64,000 bases of DNA from DASUPK01 sp963795665 (GTDB lineage Bacteria; Actinomycetota; Thermoleophilia; Solirubrobacterales; 70-9): contig CAWCIP010000002.1 of NCBI GenBank assembly GCA_963795665.1, forward strand, positions 161,177 to 225,176. The letters are read 5' to 3'. The notes beneath the pieces are model-generated. The model saw only the letters and a list, made by a program, of their open reading frames with translations. It searched no databases and was not told the DNA's origin. This document shows positions 17,669 to 27,094 of the stretch, piece after piece. The translations under genes were made by a program, and so were the position numbers. Positions within the stretch are counted from its first letter, which is position 1; every line of letters begins with the position of its first letter.

Positions 17669-19351
17669 GTGAGCGCTCGCGCGAGGAGCCGCGAGAGCTG
17701 ATCTCGGGCAGGGCGGCGGCCGGACCGCTCGCTCAGGTGCAGGCCCTGCTGGCACTTGGCGCTGCGGCCAACGGAGCGATCGCCACGTTGCTGCCGCATC
17801 CCGCCTACTTACAACGTCATCGGGCTTGCTGAGCGTGCAGATCAGCGCCCTGGGCTACGGCATGGTGGTGCTGATGATGCGTGACCGGATCTCGTTCAGC
17901 TGGCTAAGGGTCGGCAATCTCCTCGCCGCCGTGTTGACCACGGTCGCCGTCTACTTCAGCGGCGACAGCACCAGCGGCTACGCGATCTTCTACCTCTGGA
18001 TCGGGTTCTACGTCTTCTACTACCCCGTCTCCCGCTCGGAGGCGGCTTTGAACCTGACGTTCGCGGTGTTTGTTACGCGGTCGCGATTCTGGTCACGCCC
18101 ACGCCGCCACCTGGCGCGCCCAACGCGACATCGCCTTCTTCTCGATCGTTGCCGGGACCCTCGCCACCGCCGGGCTGCTTCTCACCTACCTGCGCCAGAG
18201 GGTCGAGCGGCTGATGACCACGCTCGTCGAGGCCTCGAGAACCGATCCCCTGACCGGCATTGCCGAACCGTGTGGGGCTGCAGCAGGCCCTCGACAGGGA
18301 GGTCGAGCGCGCGCGATCGGATGAGCGTCCGCTCGGCCTGCATCCTCATCGACATCGATCATTTCAAGTCACTCAACGAGCGCCTGGGCATCGCCGGCGG
18401 CGACAAGGTCCTGCAGGAGCTCACGGTTCTCCTGAAGGACTCCACGCGTCTGATCGACACCGATCGCGCGCTCGGGAGGTCAGGAATTCGCGGTCGGTAT
18501 TCCCGCAGATCGATCAGCACGGCGCCTTCCTGCTCGCGGAGAAGATTCTCTCCCGTTTGAGGGGATCGATGCTCGGCTCCCCTCAGGGAATCACTGCGTC
18601 CGCGGGCGTCGCGGAGTACCCGGCGCATGCGAGCGGGTCCCGGCCGAGCTCGTCGCATCGGCCGACGAGCGCTTCAGGCCGCGAAGGCGCTTGGGCGTGA
18701 TCGGGCGGTGATCTACAGCCCCGAGGTGACCAGCACAGTCGGGCGCGGTCGCCGGCAACCGAAGTGTCGAGAGCCAGGCGCAGCTGGCGACGGTTCTCAG
18801 CCTTGCCGAGGCCCTCGACCAGCGCGATTCCTACACGGCGAAACACAGCCAGACCGTTGGTCTGCTGTGCGAGATGATGGCGCGCGAGCTTGGTCTGGAT
18901 GAGGCGCGGGTGCAGCGGGTGCGGCTTGCGGGCATCCTCCATGACATCGGCAAGATCGGGGTACCGGATTCGATCCTCCGGAAAGCCAGGTGCCCTTGAC
19001 CGATGAGGAAGCGGATCAGATGCGCCGCCATCCCGAGCTCGGCGCAAGGATCCTTGCGAGCGGCGAGCTCGATGATGTTCGCGGCTGGATCCTCGCCCAC
19101 CATGAGCGGCCCGATGGAACGGGATACCCGAAGGGCTTGACGGCCGTCCGAGATCCCGCTCGAGGCTTCGATCCTCGCGGTTGGTGACGCGTATGAGGCG
19201 ATGACGAGCGATCGTGTCTACCGGGCGGCCATCGGGGCGAAGTCTGCCCGGAGCGAGCTGAAAAAGCACGCTGGAACCCAGTTCGACTCGCGCGTGGTCG
19301 ATGCCCTGCTGCGGGTCCTCGACGCGCGAGCGCACGCTGCTCAAGGCCTAA
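17669..19351 (+). pseudogene. Membrane GGDEF-HD-GYP protein, frameshifted
   Basis: The reconstructed order is an N-terminal block of about six hydrophobic helices (LLSVQISALGYGMVVLMM through FYLWIGFYVFYYP), then a GGDEF domain (RTDPLTG, PNRVGLQQALDREVERA, CILIDIDHFKSLNERLG, a GGQEF active-site loop, FPQIDQHGAFLLAEKIL), then a full HD-GYP domain (DSYTAKHSQTVGLLCEMM, LHDIGKIGVPDS, HHERPDGTGYPKG, VGDAYEAMTSDRVYR). It would make or break cyclic di-GMP. The GGDEF loop has Q for D, so synthesis may be weak or lost. The HD-GYP part looks intact. Six or more frame changes occur; the start is approximate. The 235 bp upstream (17434-17668) is less GC-rich and holds no recognisable gene. Confidence 0.75.
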
Positions 19352-21427
19352 CTTCGGCTGAGCGCCAGTCGCCGCCGGAGTGCTCTGGGCGCCCACCAGG
19401 CCCAGCGCGCCGCAGAGGTGCATCATCGACGGCATCAGGAACCCGCGAACGAACGTCGCATCGACGAGCACCGCGACCGCGGTCCCGACGGCGACCTCTT
19501 TGATGAAGATCATCTGTGAGAAGGCGAAGGAGCCCATCGCGACCGCAAACAGCAGCGCCGCCGCGGTGATGATTGTGCCGGTGCGCTCGAGCCCAAGAGC
19601 GATCGCCGATGAGCTCGACTCGCCGCCGTTGCGAGCCTCGACGATCCGGCTGAGCAGGAATACGCCGTAGTCGGTAGAGAGGCCGAAGATGACGGCGAAA
19701 AGAAGGATGGGCACCGAGATGTCGATAGCGCCAACTCCCGTGTAGTGGAGAAGGGACTCAAGCCGGTCGTCCTGGAACACGAACACGAGGACTCCGAGCG
19801 CGACGCCGATCGTCAGCGTGTTGGCGACGAGGGTCAACACAGGCAGGACCAGCGGACCCGGTCATGAGGAAGATTGCGATCAGCGTGCTTGCGACGACGA
19901 TTGCCAGCGCGAGCGGAAGGTGCCGCCGGAGGCTGGCCCGCTGGTCGACCAACTCGGCGCTCGTGCCTGCGACCAGGGTCGAGGATGCGTCTGGGAGGGA
20001 GCGGATCGACTCGACGAAGTGACGGGTGGCATCCGAGCTCGGTTTGGCGCCGGTATGGATCTCGACCACCTCGGCACCGCCGAGAGGCGCCGCGGAGGAC
20101 CGAACTCGCGTCAACGGGTCCGAGCAGCGAGATCTCGGTCATGAATCGACCTCGGCACAGGTCCAGCGCCCGGCTGCCGGACCAGCAGATAGGAGCCGGC
20201 AGGGTCCTCTCGGAACGTTGGTGACCGTGCTGTCCACCACCCGTGCGCTGTTGTCGCTGGGAAGAACGCGAGCGTCCGCTCTGGTCAGCTCGGACGCGCA
20301 GGAGTGGAATGGCGCAGAGGAGCATACCGCCGGTATCGCGATCGATACGAGGGCCGGACGAGCTTGGGCAATCGCGGCGAGGCGTCTCCACAGCGGGGAG
20401 CCCTCCGCTTGCGTCTCGGATCGGAGATGCTCGAGCGCGTTGACCCGGGTTCCGAGCAACCCGAGCACCGCGGGCAAGCACCAGGATCACGACCAGCGCG
20501 GATAGCACAGTGACCAACGCGCACCCGACGCCCGCGGAATACAGGAAGGGCTGCGGGAAGACGCAGAGCGAGGCGACCGCAGCGGCAACCGTCGCGGCGC
20601 TGAAGGAGACCATGCGCCCGATGGGCCCGACCGTGTTACGCATCGTCGCTCAGGCCTCAGGCCCGGACCGCGCCAGCTCGTCCCTGTATCTGGACACCAT
20701 GAAGAGGCTGTAGTCGATCGCGAGACCGAGTCCCAGGACGGTGACGACGTTCAGGGCGAAGATGTCGACCGTCATCACCTGGGAGAGCAGGCGAAGCGCG
20801 GCGAGCGTGAATGCGATCGACAGTCCGCCCACAACAGCGGCAGGACAGCCGCCACGAGGCTCCTGAAGACGAGCAGGGAGATCGAGCAAGAAGAACGGCG
20901 AGGCGTACAGCTCTATTCGGCGGAGATCGTCCTCGGTGGTGTTGTTGAGCTGCACCGAGGCGATTGCTGTGCCGCCGACCTGCACAGCCCCGTCCCGGTG
21001 AAGGCGGCGTCGATCCGCTCTCCGACCCGGCAGGTTGTCCACAGAGACGATCGCGAATCCCTCCACCAGGAGCCTGGGAACCACTGTCGGAGACAAGCGA
21101 TCGATCCTGGGCGGGCGTCACGACCCGAGCGATCCCGTCGATGCCCGCCAGGGTCCTCGCCGTCCTGATCACCAAGGCCTGCTCTCGGCGCTGCTGGCGG
21201 GCCTCCGGGGTCACGAGCAGGAGCACTGCGGGTACCGCGTGCGCTCCCGTAGCGTTCTCGATCAGGTCGTAGCCGTGCGAGCTCTCGGAATCCGGATCGC
21301 TGAAACCGAACGGTTGAGCGCGGTCGAAGACGGACGAGCCGAGGATTGCGGCCCCGATGGTCGCGATCAGGACGATTGCAACGATCGGACGCCGATGCAG
21401 ATATAAGAAGCCCCCGAGGACCCTCAC
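19348..21427 (-). pseudogene. MMPL/RND-family transporter, frameshifted
   Basis: A relative of the transporter at 8750, broken into several frames. Pieces in order: MRVLGGFLYLHRRPIVAIV with the first helix, SDPDSESSHGYDLIENATG, a periplasmic-type loop, GLGLAIDYSLFMVSRYRDEL (first RND proton-relay block), a second loop, FAVIFGLSTDYGVFLLSRI (second block) and GFLMPSMMHLCGALG. Reading on with one base shifted gives WWAPRALRRRL and a TAG at 19348. The normal size is about 690 residues. The 3' end abuts the GGDEF-HD-GYP gene. Its start is 17 bp from the end of the P450 gene, so the two may form an operon. Confidence 0.78.
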
Positions 21428-21434
21428 TTGTTCA

Positions 21435-22944
21435 CTATATGTCGCGGATCGGGCTGATCCGGCGACACACTCGGACAGCTAGACCTCGCTGACGATCCCT
21501 CGCCTTGGGCTCGTCAGCGCTTTCCGCCAACAGCTCATCGAGCGGATGGCGCTCGCGGCGCTCCGCAACGGGCGGGCCTTCGACGCGGACGCGCACACCT
21601 CCGGTGGGGACGATGATCGCTCCCTCCGCGCGGGTGCGCTCGACCGTTTCGCTTAGGGGAGTCAGCTTGAGGCGCGAGAGCACTGTTTGCAGCACGGTCC
21701 GCATCTCGAGCAAGGCGAACGGCGCACCCAGGCACCGCCGTACGCCCCCACCGAATGGAATCCACATATATGCGGGCGGCTTGCCCTCGATGAAGCGCTC
21801 GGGCCGGAACTCGTTGGGATGCTCGTAAGCATCGGGGTCCCGCTGGATCAGGCTCATCGGGCGTCCAGATCCGGATGCCTTCGGGGATTCGCCAGGGGCC
21901 CAGATCGACTGTCTTCGCGGTCACCCGTCCAGCCGCAATGACCGGAGGCCGGAGACGCAGGGCCTCCTTGACAGCGGCATCGGTGTACTCGTACTCACCG
22001 ATCTCGGCCTCCGCAACGATTCGCTGCCTTGCACCCGGCCGGTGGAGGATCAGGTCGAAGGACCAGGCGAGTGCCGTTGCCGTGGTTTCGCTGCCAGCCA
22101 CGATCAAAGTCACGAGCTCATCCCGAATCTCCTCATCGCTGAGCGCGGACCCATCCTCCTGCCTAGCCTCGATCAGCATCGTGAGGATGTCGTCGCCGGC
22201 TGAGCCGGCTTTCACGGCTTCGCGGTGGGCCGCGATCTCTTCGTAGAGCAGCCGGTCCAGTTTCCGCCTGCGCCGCAGGAAGGCCGCCCATGGCGAGATC
22301 GGTCCGACCTCGTGCCTTACCCAGTCGCCGACCGCGCACAGCGACATCATCGCCATCAGGCCCTCAGATGCCTTCGTCAGGGCCGCCGTGCGCTCTTGAT
22401 ACTTGACCCCCATGAGCACCTCGAACAGGAAGTCCATTGTGAGCCGGTACATCTCTGGATGGAGCTCGACTTCCTGTCCGGCGCTCCAGCGCTCCATCGT
22501 TCGCTCGCAGGCCGCTCGGAATCCCGCTTCGAACCCATCGAGGCGCTCACCATGGAAGCGCGGCAGCAGCAGCTTGCGTCGCTCGAGATGTGGGTGGCCA
22601 TCAAGTCCGGTCACCGAGCGGGTGCCGAAGATCGGCTTGACGAGATTGCCGGCCGGGCTGAGCGGCATCTCATCGTCACGGGTAAAGACCTCGTGGATCA
22701 ACTCCGGCTTTGTGACCCAGACGGTCCGACCAAAGCCCAGGATGTTGATCGTTACCGCGCCGTCGACCGCATAGCGCTCCTGGCAGCGTTCAAGGAAGGT
22801 GAACGGATCCCTCACGTACCTCAGCGTCTGGGAGAGGACAGGCTGGTGCGGGCCGGGGGGCAGGTGCGCGGGGCCGGCGGGCGCGCCCCGAGTCTCCGTC
22901 GTCTGGACGTTTATCGGGGTCCGGGTGGCGGTCCTTGCCTCCAT
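21435..22944 (-). CDS. Cytochrome P450 (one frameshift)
   Basis: A heme monooxygenase of about 480 residues. Visible are LPPGPHQPVLSQTLRYV, the I-helix oxygen-binding AGSETTATALAWSFDLIL, the K-helix EALRLRPP (ExxR), EFRPERFIEGKPP and the heme loop FGGGVRRCLGAPFALLEMR with its axial cysteine. A single extra C at about 21860 shifts the frame; removing it gives RIWTPMSLIQRDP. It is soluble and would need a ferredoxin partner, such as the FprA-like reductase at 42.8 kb. Its substrate is unknown. It resembles the broken P450 at 16100. Confidence 0.82.
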
Positions 22945-23002
22945 GTTGGGTGAGCGTACTGCGTGGGGCCAGATATATGTCCAATTTTCGGAGTTTGGTT
23001 CA

Positions 23003-23029
23003 ACTCAATCAAAATCACAACTATTGAGT
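23003..23029. promoter_or_regulatory. Inverted repeat in the P450/enoyl-CoA hydratase divergent region
   Basis: ACTCAAT and ATTGAGT, separated by 13 bases, lie in an unusually AT-rich stretch between the two divergent genes (22945-23091). This is a plausible operator for one or both promoters. The rest of the gap shows an AGATATAT that could be part of a -10 element, and nothing else clear. Confidence 0.4.
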
Positions 23030-23091
23030 AGGGGTGGGCAGTAAGACGTAGCACTTCCCATTCTTCGCGGGATCCACTAGGGTGGCTGCCG

Positions 23092-23871
23092 ATGGCCGAC
23101 GAGCTGCTCTACGAGGTCAAGGACGGCGTCGCGACGGCGACGCTCAACCGGCCCGACCAGCGCAATGCGCTGAACGGAGAGTTGCTCGCGGGGCTGGTCG
23201 AGGCGATGAAGAAGGCCCGCGACGACGACGCCGTGCGGGCCGTGGTCCTCACCGGCGCCGGCGACAAGGTCTTCTGTGCGGGTGCCGACCTGGGCGGCTT
23301 CGCGGCCGACGCCCCGCTCGTCGACAAGCACTTCGCGTCCGATCTATTCCTGGAGTTCTTCCGGCTGATGCCGCGGCTCGGCAAGCCCTCGCTCTGCGCG
23401 GCGAACGGCCACGTGCTGGCGGGCGGCATGGGGCTGGCGCTGTCCTGCGACCTGCTGATCGCGAAGGAGGGTGCGCGCTTCGGCACTCCCGAGATCAACG
23501 TCGGCGCCTTCCCCTACATGATCATGTCGATCATCTACCGCAACGTCCCGCGGAAGAAGGTCAACGAGATGATGCTGCTCGGCGAGCAGATCTCGGCGGA
23601 GCAGGCCGTCGAGTACGGCCTCGCCAACAAGGTCGTCCCGGCCGGCGAGTTCAACGCGGCGGTGGCCGCCTGGGCCGGCCAGCTCGCCTCGAAGAGCCCG
23701 GTGCTGATGCGCCTCGGCCACGACGCGATGTACCGCCAGCAGGACATGGCGATCGACGACGCCCTCGAGTACCTGCGCTCGCAGCTCTCCCTCACCTTTA
23801 CGACCGAGGACATCCAGGAGGGCGTCAAAGCCTTCTTCGAGAAACGCGAGCCCGAATGGAAGGGGCGCTGA
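23092..23871 (+). CDS. Enoyl-CoA hydratase/isomerase family protein
   Basis: A 259-residue crotonase-fold enzyme. The CoA-binding and oxyanion segments are present: LNRPDQRNALNGELL, FCAGADLGGF (first oxyanion-hole strand), CAANGHVLAGGMGLALSCDLLIAKEG cut here to its core GHVLAGGMG, and FGTPEINVGAFP. Typical reaction: hydration of a 2-enoyl-CoA. It is the first gene of a plus-strand operon that continues with a carboxylase beta subunit after one base. Confidence 0.88.
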   Translation: MADELLYEVKDGVATATLNRPDQRNALNGELLAGLVEAMKKARDDDAVRAVVLTGAGDKVFCAGADLGGFAADAPLVDKHFASDLFLEFFRLMPRLGKPSLCAANGHVLAGGMGLALSCDLLIAKEGARFGTPEINVGAFPYMIMSIIYRNVPRKKVNEMMLLGEQISAEQAVEYGLANKVVPAGEFNAAVAAWAGQLASKSPVLMRLGHDAMYRQQDMAIDDALEYLRSQLSLTFTTEDIQEGVKAFFEKREPEWKGR

Positions 23872-23872
23872 A

Positions 23873-25510
23873 TTGGCAGCCACCGACGAGACCAAGGCTT
23901 CACAAGAACACCAGGGAGAGGCCCCCGAGGCGCCCGACACCGTCGAGGCCGGCGAGGACACCGGAATGAAGGCGCTCACCGAGGATGTCCACGCCCGCCG
24001 GGAGAAGGCGAAGCTCGGCGGGGGCGAGGAGAAGATCGCCCTCCAGCACGAGCGCGGCAAGCTGACTGCACGCGAGCGGCTTGACCTCCTCTGCGACCCG
24101 GGCACCTTCGTCGAGATCGGCATCCACGGCCGCCCCCACTTCTCCCAGCGGAACATGGAGGGCAAGGACGCGCCCGCCGACGGCGTGATCACCGGCTGGG
24201 GCGACGTCGACGGCCGCCGCTGCTGCATCGCCGCCTACGACTTCACCGTGATGGCGGGGTCGATGGGCGCGACCGGCGAGCTCAAGGTGAGCCGCCTGCG
24301 CGAGATGGCGCTGAGCAAGCGCATGCCCTTCATCTGGCTGCTCGACTCGGCCGGCGCCCGCATCCAGGAGGCGGCGGGGTCGCTCTTCGCCGGCTCCGGC
24401 CACCTCTTCCAGGAGGAGGTCGTGATGTCGGGAGTGATCCCGATGGTCGCGGCCATGCTCGGCCCCTGCGCGGCCGGCACCGCCTACATCCCGGCTCTCT
24501 CCGACTTCGTCCCGATGGTGGTCGGGCAGGGGGCGATGGCGCTCGCCGGTCCCCACCTGACCAAGGCCGTCACCGGCGAGGACATCTCCATGGAGGAGCT
24601 CGGCGGGGCCAAGGTCCACTGCCGCAAGTCGGGCGTCGGCGACCTCGAGGTGAAGGACGACGAGGAGTGCATCCAGGTCGTCAAGGACTACCTCTCCTAC
24701 TTCCCGGCGAACTGCGAGGAGCCCGCGCCGGTGCGGGAAGCCGAGGACCCCGAGGACCGGATGTCGGAGAAGCTCCTCGACATCGTCCCCGAGTCCGCGC
24801 GGCACCCCTACGACATGTACGAGGTGATCCGGGAGATCGTCGACGACGGCGAGTTCTTCGACATCAAGCCCAAGTTCGCGAAGACGATCATCACCTGCCT
24901 GGCGCGCTTCGGCGGGCAGCCGGTGGGCATCGTCGCCAACCAGCCGAAGCAGCTGGGCGGCATCCTCGAGAACGACTCGGCCGACAAGGCGGCGCGCTTC
25001 ATCAATCTCTGCGACGCCTTCAACATCCCCCTCGTCTTCCTCCAGGACGTGCCGGGCTTCATGGTCGGCTCGAAGGTCGAGCACGCGGGGATCATTCGCC
25101 ACGGAGCCAAGATGCTCTACGCCGTATCGCGGGCGACGGTGCCGAAGGTGACCGTCGTAGTCCGCAAGGCCTACGGCGCCGGCTACTACGTGATGAACGG
25201 CAAGGCGTATGAGCCCGATCTGATCGTCGCCTGGCCGTCCGCCGAGATCTCGGTGATGGGTGCCGAGGGCGCGGTCAACATCATCGGCCGCTCGGCGATC
25301 GAGGCCTCGGAGAACCCCGAGGAGACGCGCGAGCAGATGCTCGATGCCGTCCGCAAGCAGATCGATCCCTACATCGCCGCCGGCAACGCGATGATCGACG
25401 ACATCATCGACCCGCGCGAGACGCGGCCGACGATCATCCGCGGACTCCGGATGGCCGCCGACAAGCGGATCGAGCGGCCCTGGAAGAAGCACGGGGTGAT
25501 GCCGGTATGA
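23873..25510 (+). CDS. Acyl-CoA carboxylase beta (carboxyltransferase) subunit
   Basis: A 545-residue carboxyltransferase of the propionyl-/acetyl-/methylcrotonyl-CoA carboxylase type. It moves CO2 from carboxybiotin to an acyl-CoA. Landmarks: KLTARERLDLLCDPGTF, GSMGATGELKVSRL, LLDSAGARIQEAAGSLFAG, the second-half VFLQDVPGFMVGSK, RKAYGAGYYVMNGKA and GAEGAVNIIGR. The start is a TTG one base after the upstream stop; the first 30 residues are acidic and poorly conserved, and an ATG at 23966 is an alternative. No biotin carboxylase is in the window; a biotin-carrier gene begins at 89 (minus). Substrate class cannot be fixed. Confidence 0.9.
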   Translation: MAATDETKASQEHQGEAPEAPDTVEAGEDTGMKALTEDVHARREKAKLGGGEEKIALQHERGKLTARERLDLLCDPGTFVEIGIHGRPHFSQRNMEGKDAPADGVITGWGDVDGRRCCIAAYDFTVMAGSMGATGELKVSRLREMALSKRMPFIWLLDSAGARIQEAAGSLFAGSGHLFQEEVVMSGVIPMVAAMLGPCAAGTAYIPALSDFVPMVVGQGAMALAGPHLTKAVTGEDISMEELGGAKVHCRKSGVGDLEVKDDEECIQVVKDYLSYFPANCEEPAPVREAEDPEDRMSEKLLDIVPESARHPYDMYEVIREIVDDGEFFDIKPKFAKTIITCLARFGGQPVGIVANQPKQLGGILENDSADKAARFINLCDAFNIPLVFLQDVPGFMVGSKVEHAGIIRHGAKMLYAVSRATVPKVTVVVRKAYGAGYYVMNGKAYEPDLIVAWPSAEISVMGAEGAVNIIGRSAIEASENPEETREQMLDAVRKQIDPYIAAGNAMIDDIIDPRETRPTIIRGLRMAADKRIERPWKKHGVMPV

Positions 25511-25914
25511 ACGACGCTCCATTGGATGTCGCCCGCCGGGGCTATGCGTGCTGGGAGGCGGGCGACTTCGACGGGATGCTCGAGCTGGCGACGCCCGACT
25601 TCGAGTTCGTCCCGGCCATCGCCGCCACCGTTGAGGGCGGTTCGATCAAGGGCCACGACGCGTTCCGCCGCTTCTTCGCCGACCTGGACGAGACCTGGGA
25701 GACCTTCCGGATCAGCGCCGATGATTTCCGCGAAGCAGGCGGACGGGTGATGTCGATTGGACGGCTCACCGCCAAGGGCCGAGGCAGCGAGCTCGAGCTC
25801 GACCAACCGATCTACACGGTCCTCTGGTTCCAGGGCGATCGGATCGCGCGAATGCAGAGCTTCCTCGAGGAATCCGCAGCTCAAACCGCGTTCGAGGAGA
25901 GCACGCCAGCATGA
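25507..25914 (+). CDS. SnoaL-like (NTF2-fold) protein
   Basis: A 135-residue NTF2-like protein: ARRGYACWEAGDFDGMLEL first helix, then DFEFVPAI, GHDAFRRFFADLDETW and IYTVLWFQGDRIARMQSF. It overlaps the carboxylase stop by 4 bp (ATGA) and the next gene by 4 bp, so it belongs to the operon. Function unknown; the fold serves as a small-molecule isomerase or hydrolase or as a binding protein. Confidence 0.75.
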   Translation: MNDAPLDVARRGYACWEAGDFDGMLELATPDFEFVPAIAATVEGGSIKGHDAFRRFFADLDETWETFRISADDFREAGGRVMSIGRLTAKGRGSELELDQPIYTVLWFQGDRIARMQSFLEESAAQTAFEESTPA

Positions 25915-26204
25915 GCGTGGCTCGCGTCAGCCTCACCCACGAGAACGTCGCCTATGCCGGAGTCATTGGGTTCGACGGTGAAGTGCTGGAGATCCTCGGG
26001 TTCGCGGACACCGCGTCTCACCGCATGCCCATCGAGTTGATCGACGAGGTCGAGGTGAGCGCTCGGGAATTCAACGCCTTCAGCAATCCCGCCAAGGGAG
26101 ATTCCTACGGGATCCAACTCGCGATCGATGCGAGCGATGACGAGATATCGGCGCTGGAGGAGCTCGCCGATGCCGTCCGAAACGCATCGAGGGGTGGCGC
26201 ATGA
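25911..26204 (+). CDS. Unrecognised 97-residue protein
   Basis: I do not recognise a family. The protein is acidic, with no membrane segment or signal. It starts MSVARVSLTHENVAYAGVIG, has two beta-rich thirds and ends in an acidic helix (DDEISALEELADAVRNA). The early GVIGFDGEVLEILGF and IELIDEVEVS look like a PH-like or sporulation-type beta sandwich, which is only an impression. It overlaps both neighbours by 4 bp, so it is a true operon member. Confidence 0.65.
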   Translation: MSVARVSLTHENVAYAGVIGFDGEVLEILGFADTASHRMPIELIDEVEVSAREFNAFSNPAKGDSYGIQLAIDASDDEISALEELADAVRNASRGGA

Positions 26205-27094
26205 GCCGCTTCGAGGATCCGGTGATCATCAGCAACTCGATCTCGGGGGCGATCGCCAACCGCGAACAGTGCCCGGCGATCCCCTACACACCCGAGGAGT
26301 ACGCGGCCGAGGCGCGACGGGCGGTCGACGAGGGCGCCTCGCAGATCCACATCCACGCCCGCACCCCCGATGGCACGCCGTCGTATGAGATCGAGGATTT
26401 CCAGGCGATCACCGAGGCGATCAGGGCCGAGGTCGACGACGTGATCATCAACTACTCGACCGGCGCGATCGGCGTGCCGATCGAGAAGCGGCTCGAGTAC
26501 CTGCGCGCGCTGCGGCCCGACGTCGCGGCTCTGAACATGAGCTCGATGAACTACGCCAAGTACTCCCGGCGGCGCAAGGACTTCGTCTTCAAGGCGGTCT
26601 TCGAGAACAGCTTCGACACGATCACGGCGTTCCTGACCGAGATGAACGAGCTCGGGATCCAGCCCGAGCACGAGTGCTTCGACGCCGGCCACGTCGCCAA
26701 CCTCGATCCCTACCTCGACATGGGCCTGCTCGAGCCGCCGTTGCAGATCTCCCTGGTGATGGGCGTCAACGGCGGGATCCGGCCGAACGCGCGCAACGTC
26801 GCCTTCATGTCGGAGCAGATTCCAGGCGGGGCGGAGGGGCCCAACAACTGGCAGGTGATCGGCGTCTCGCGCGACCAGTGGAAGCTGCTCGCGGCTTCGC
26901 TCAACCTCGGCGGCAACGTCCGCGCCGGCCTCGAGGACAACCTCTATCTGCCCGACGGTGAGATGGCCAAGTCGAACGGCGAGCTGATCGCCAAGGCGCG
27001 CCAGATGGCGGAGGACGTCGGGCGCCGGGCCGCGACCGTCCAGGAGGCGCGCGAGCTCCTGGGCCTCCGGAAGAGGGAGGAGGCGAAGGCATGA
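26201..27094 (+). CDS. Beta-keto acid cleavage enzyme (BKACE, DUF849)
   Basis: A 297-residue zinc-dependent TIM-barrel enzyme of the 3-keto-5-aminohexanoate cleavage (Kce) superfamily. It condenses a beta-keto acid with acetyl-CoA and splits it to acetoacetate and a new acyl-CoA. Zn and catalytic blocks visible: IHIHARTPDGTP (HxH), ECFDAGHV and VRAGLEDNLYLPDG near the C-terminus. Placed beside a class III CoA-transferase and an enoyl-CoA hydratase, it supports degradation of a keto-acid intermediate. The natural keto acid is unknown. Confidence 0.88.
   Translation: MSRFEDPVIISNSISGAIANREQCPAIPYTPEEYAAEARRAVDEGASQIHIHARTPDGTPSYEIEDFQAITEAIRAEVDDVIINYSTGAIGVPIEKRLEYLRALRPDVAALNMSSMNYAKYSRRRKDFVFKAVFENSFDTITAFLTEMNELGIQPEHECFDAGHVANLDPYLDMGLLEPPLQISLVMGVNGGIRPNARNVAFMSEQIPGGAEGPNNWQVIGVSRDQWKLLAASLNLGGNVRAGLEDNLYLPDGEMAKSNGELIAKARQMAEDVGRRAATVQEARELLGLRKREEAKA

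Noticed and set aside
16100..22900. A programmed frameshift or a mobile element as the cause of the broken genes
   Set aside because: There is no slippery-site pattern that repeats, no transposase, no terminal inverted repeats and no target duplications in view.
23900..25522. A 540-codon minus-strand frame opposite the carboxylase beta gene
   Set aside because: Repetitive R/D/H/V/L composition typical of antisense to a high-GC gene; the plus strand has all carboxyltransferase motifs.
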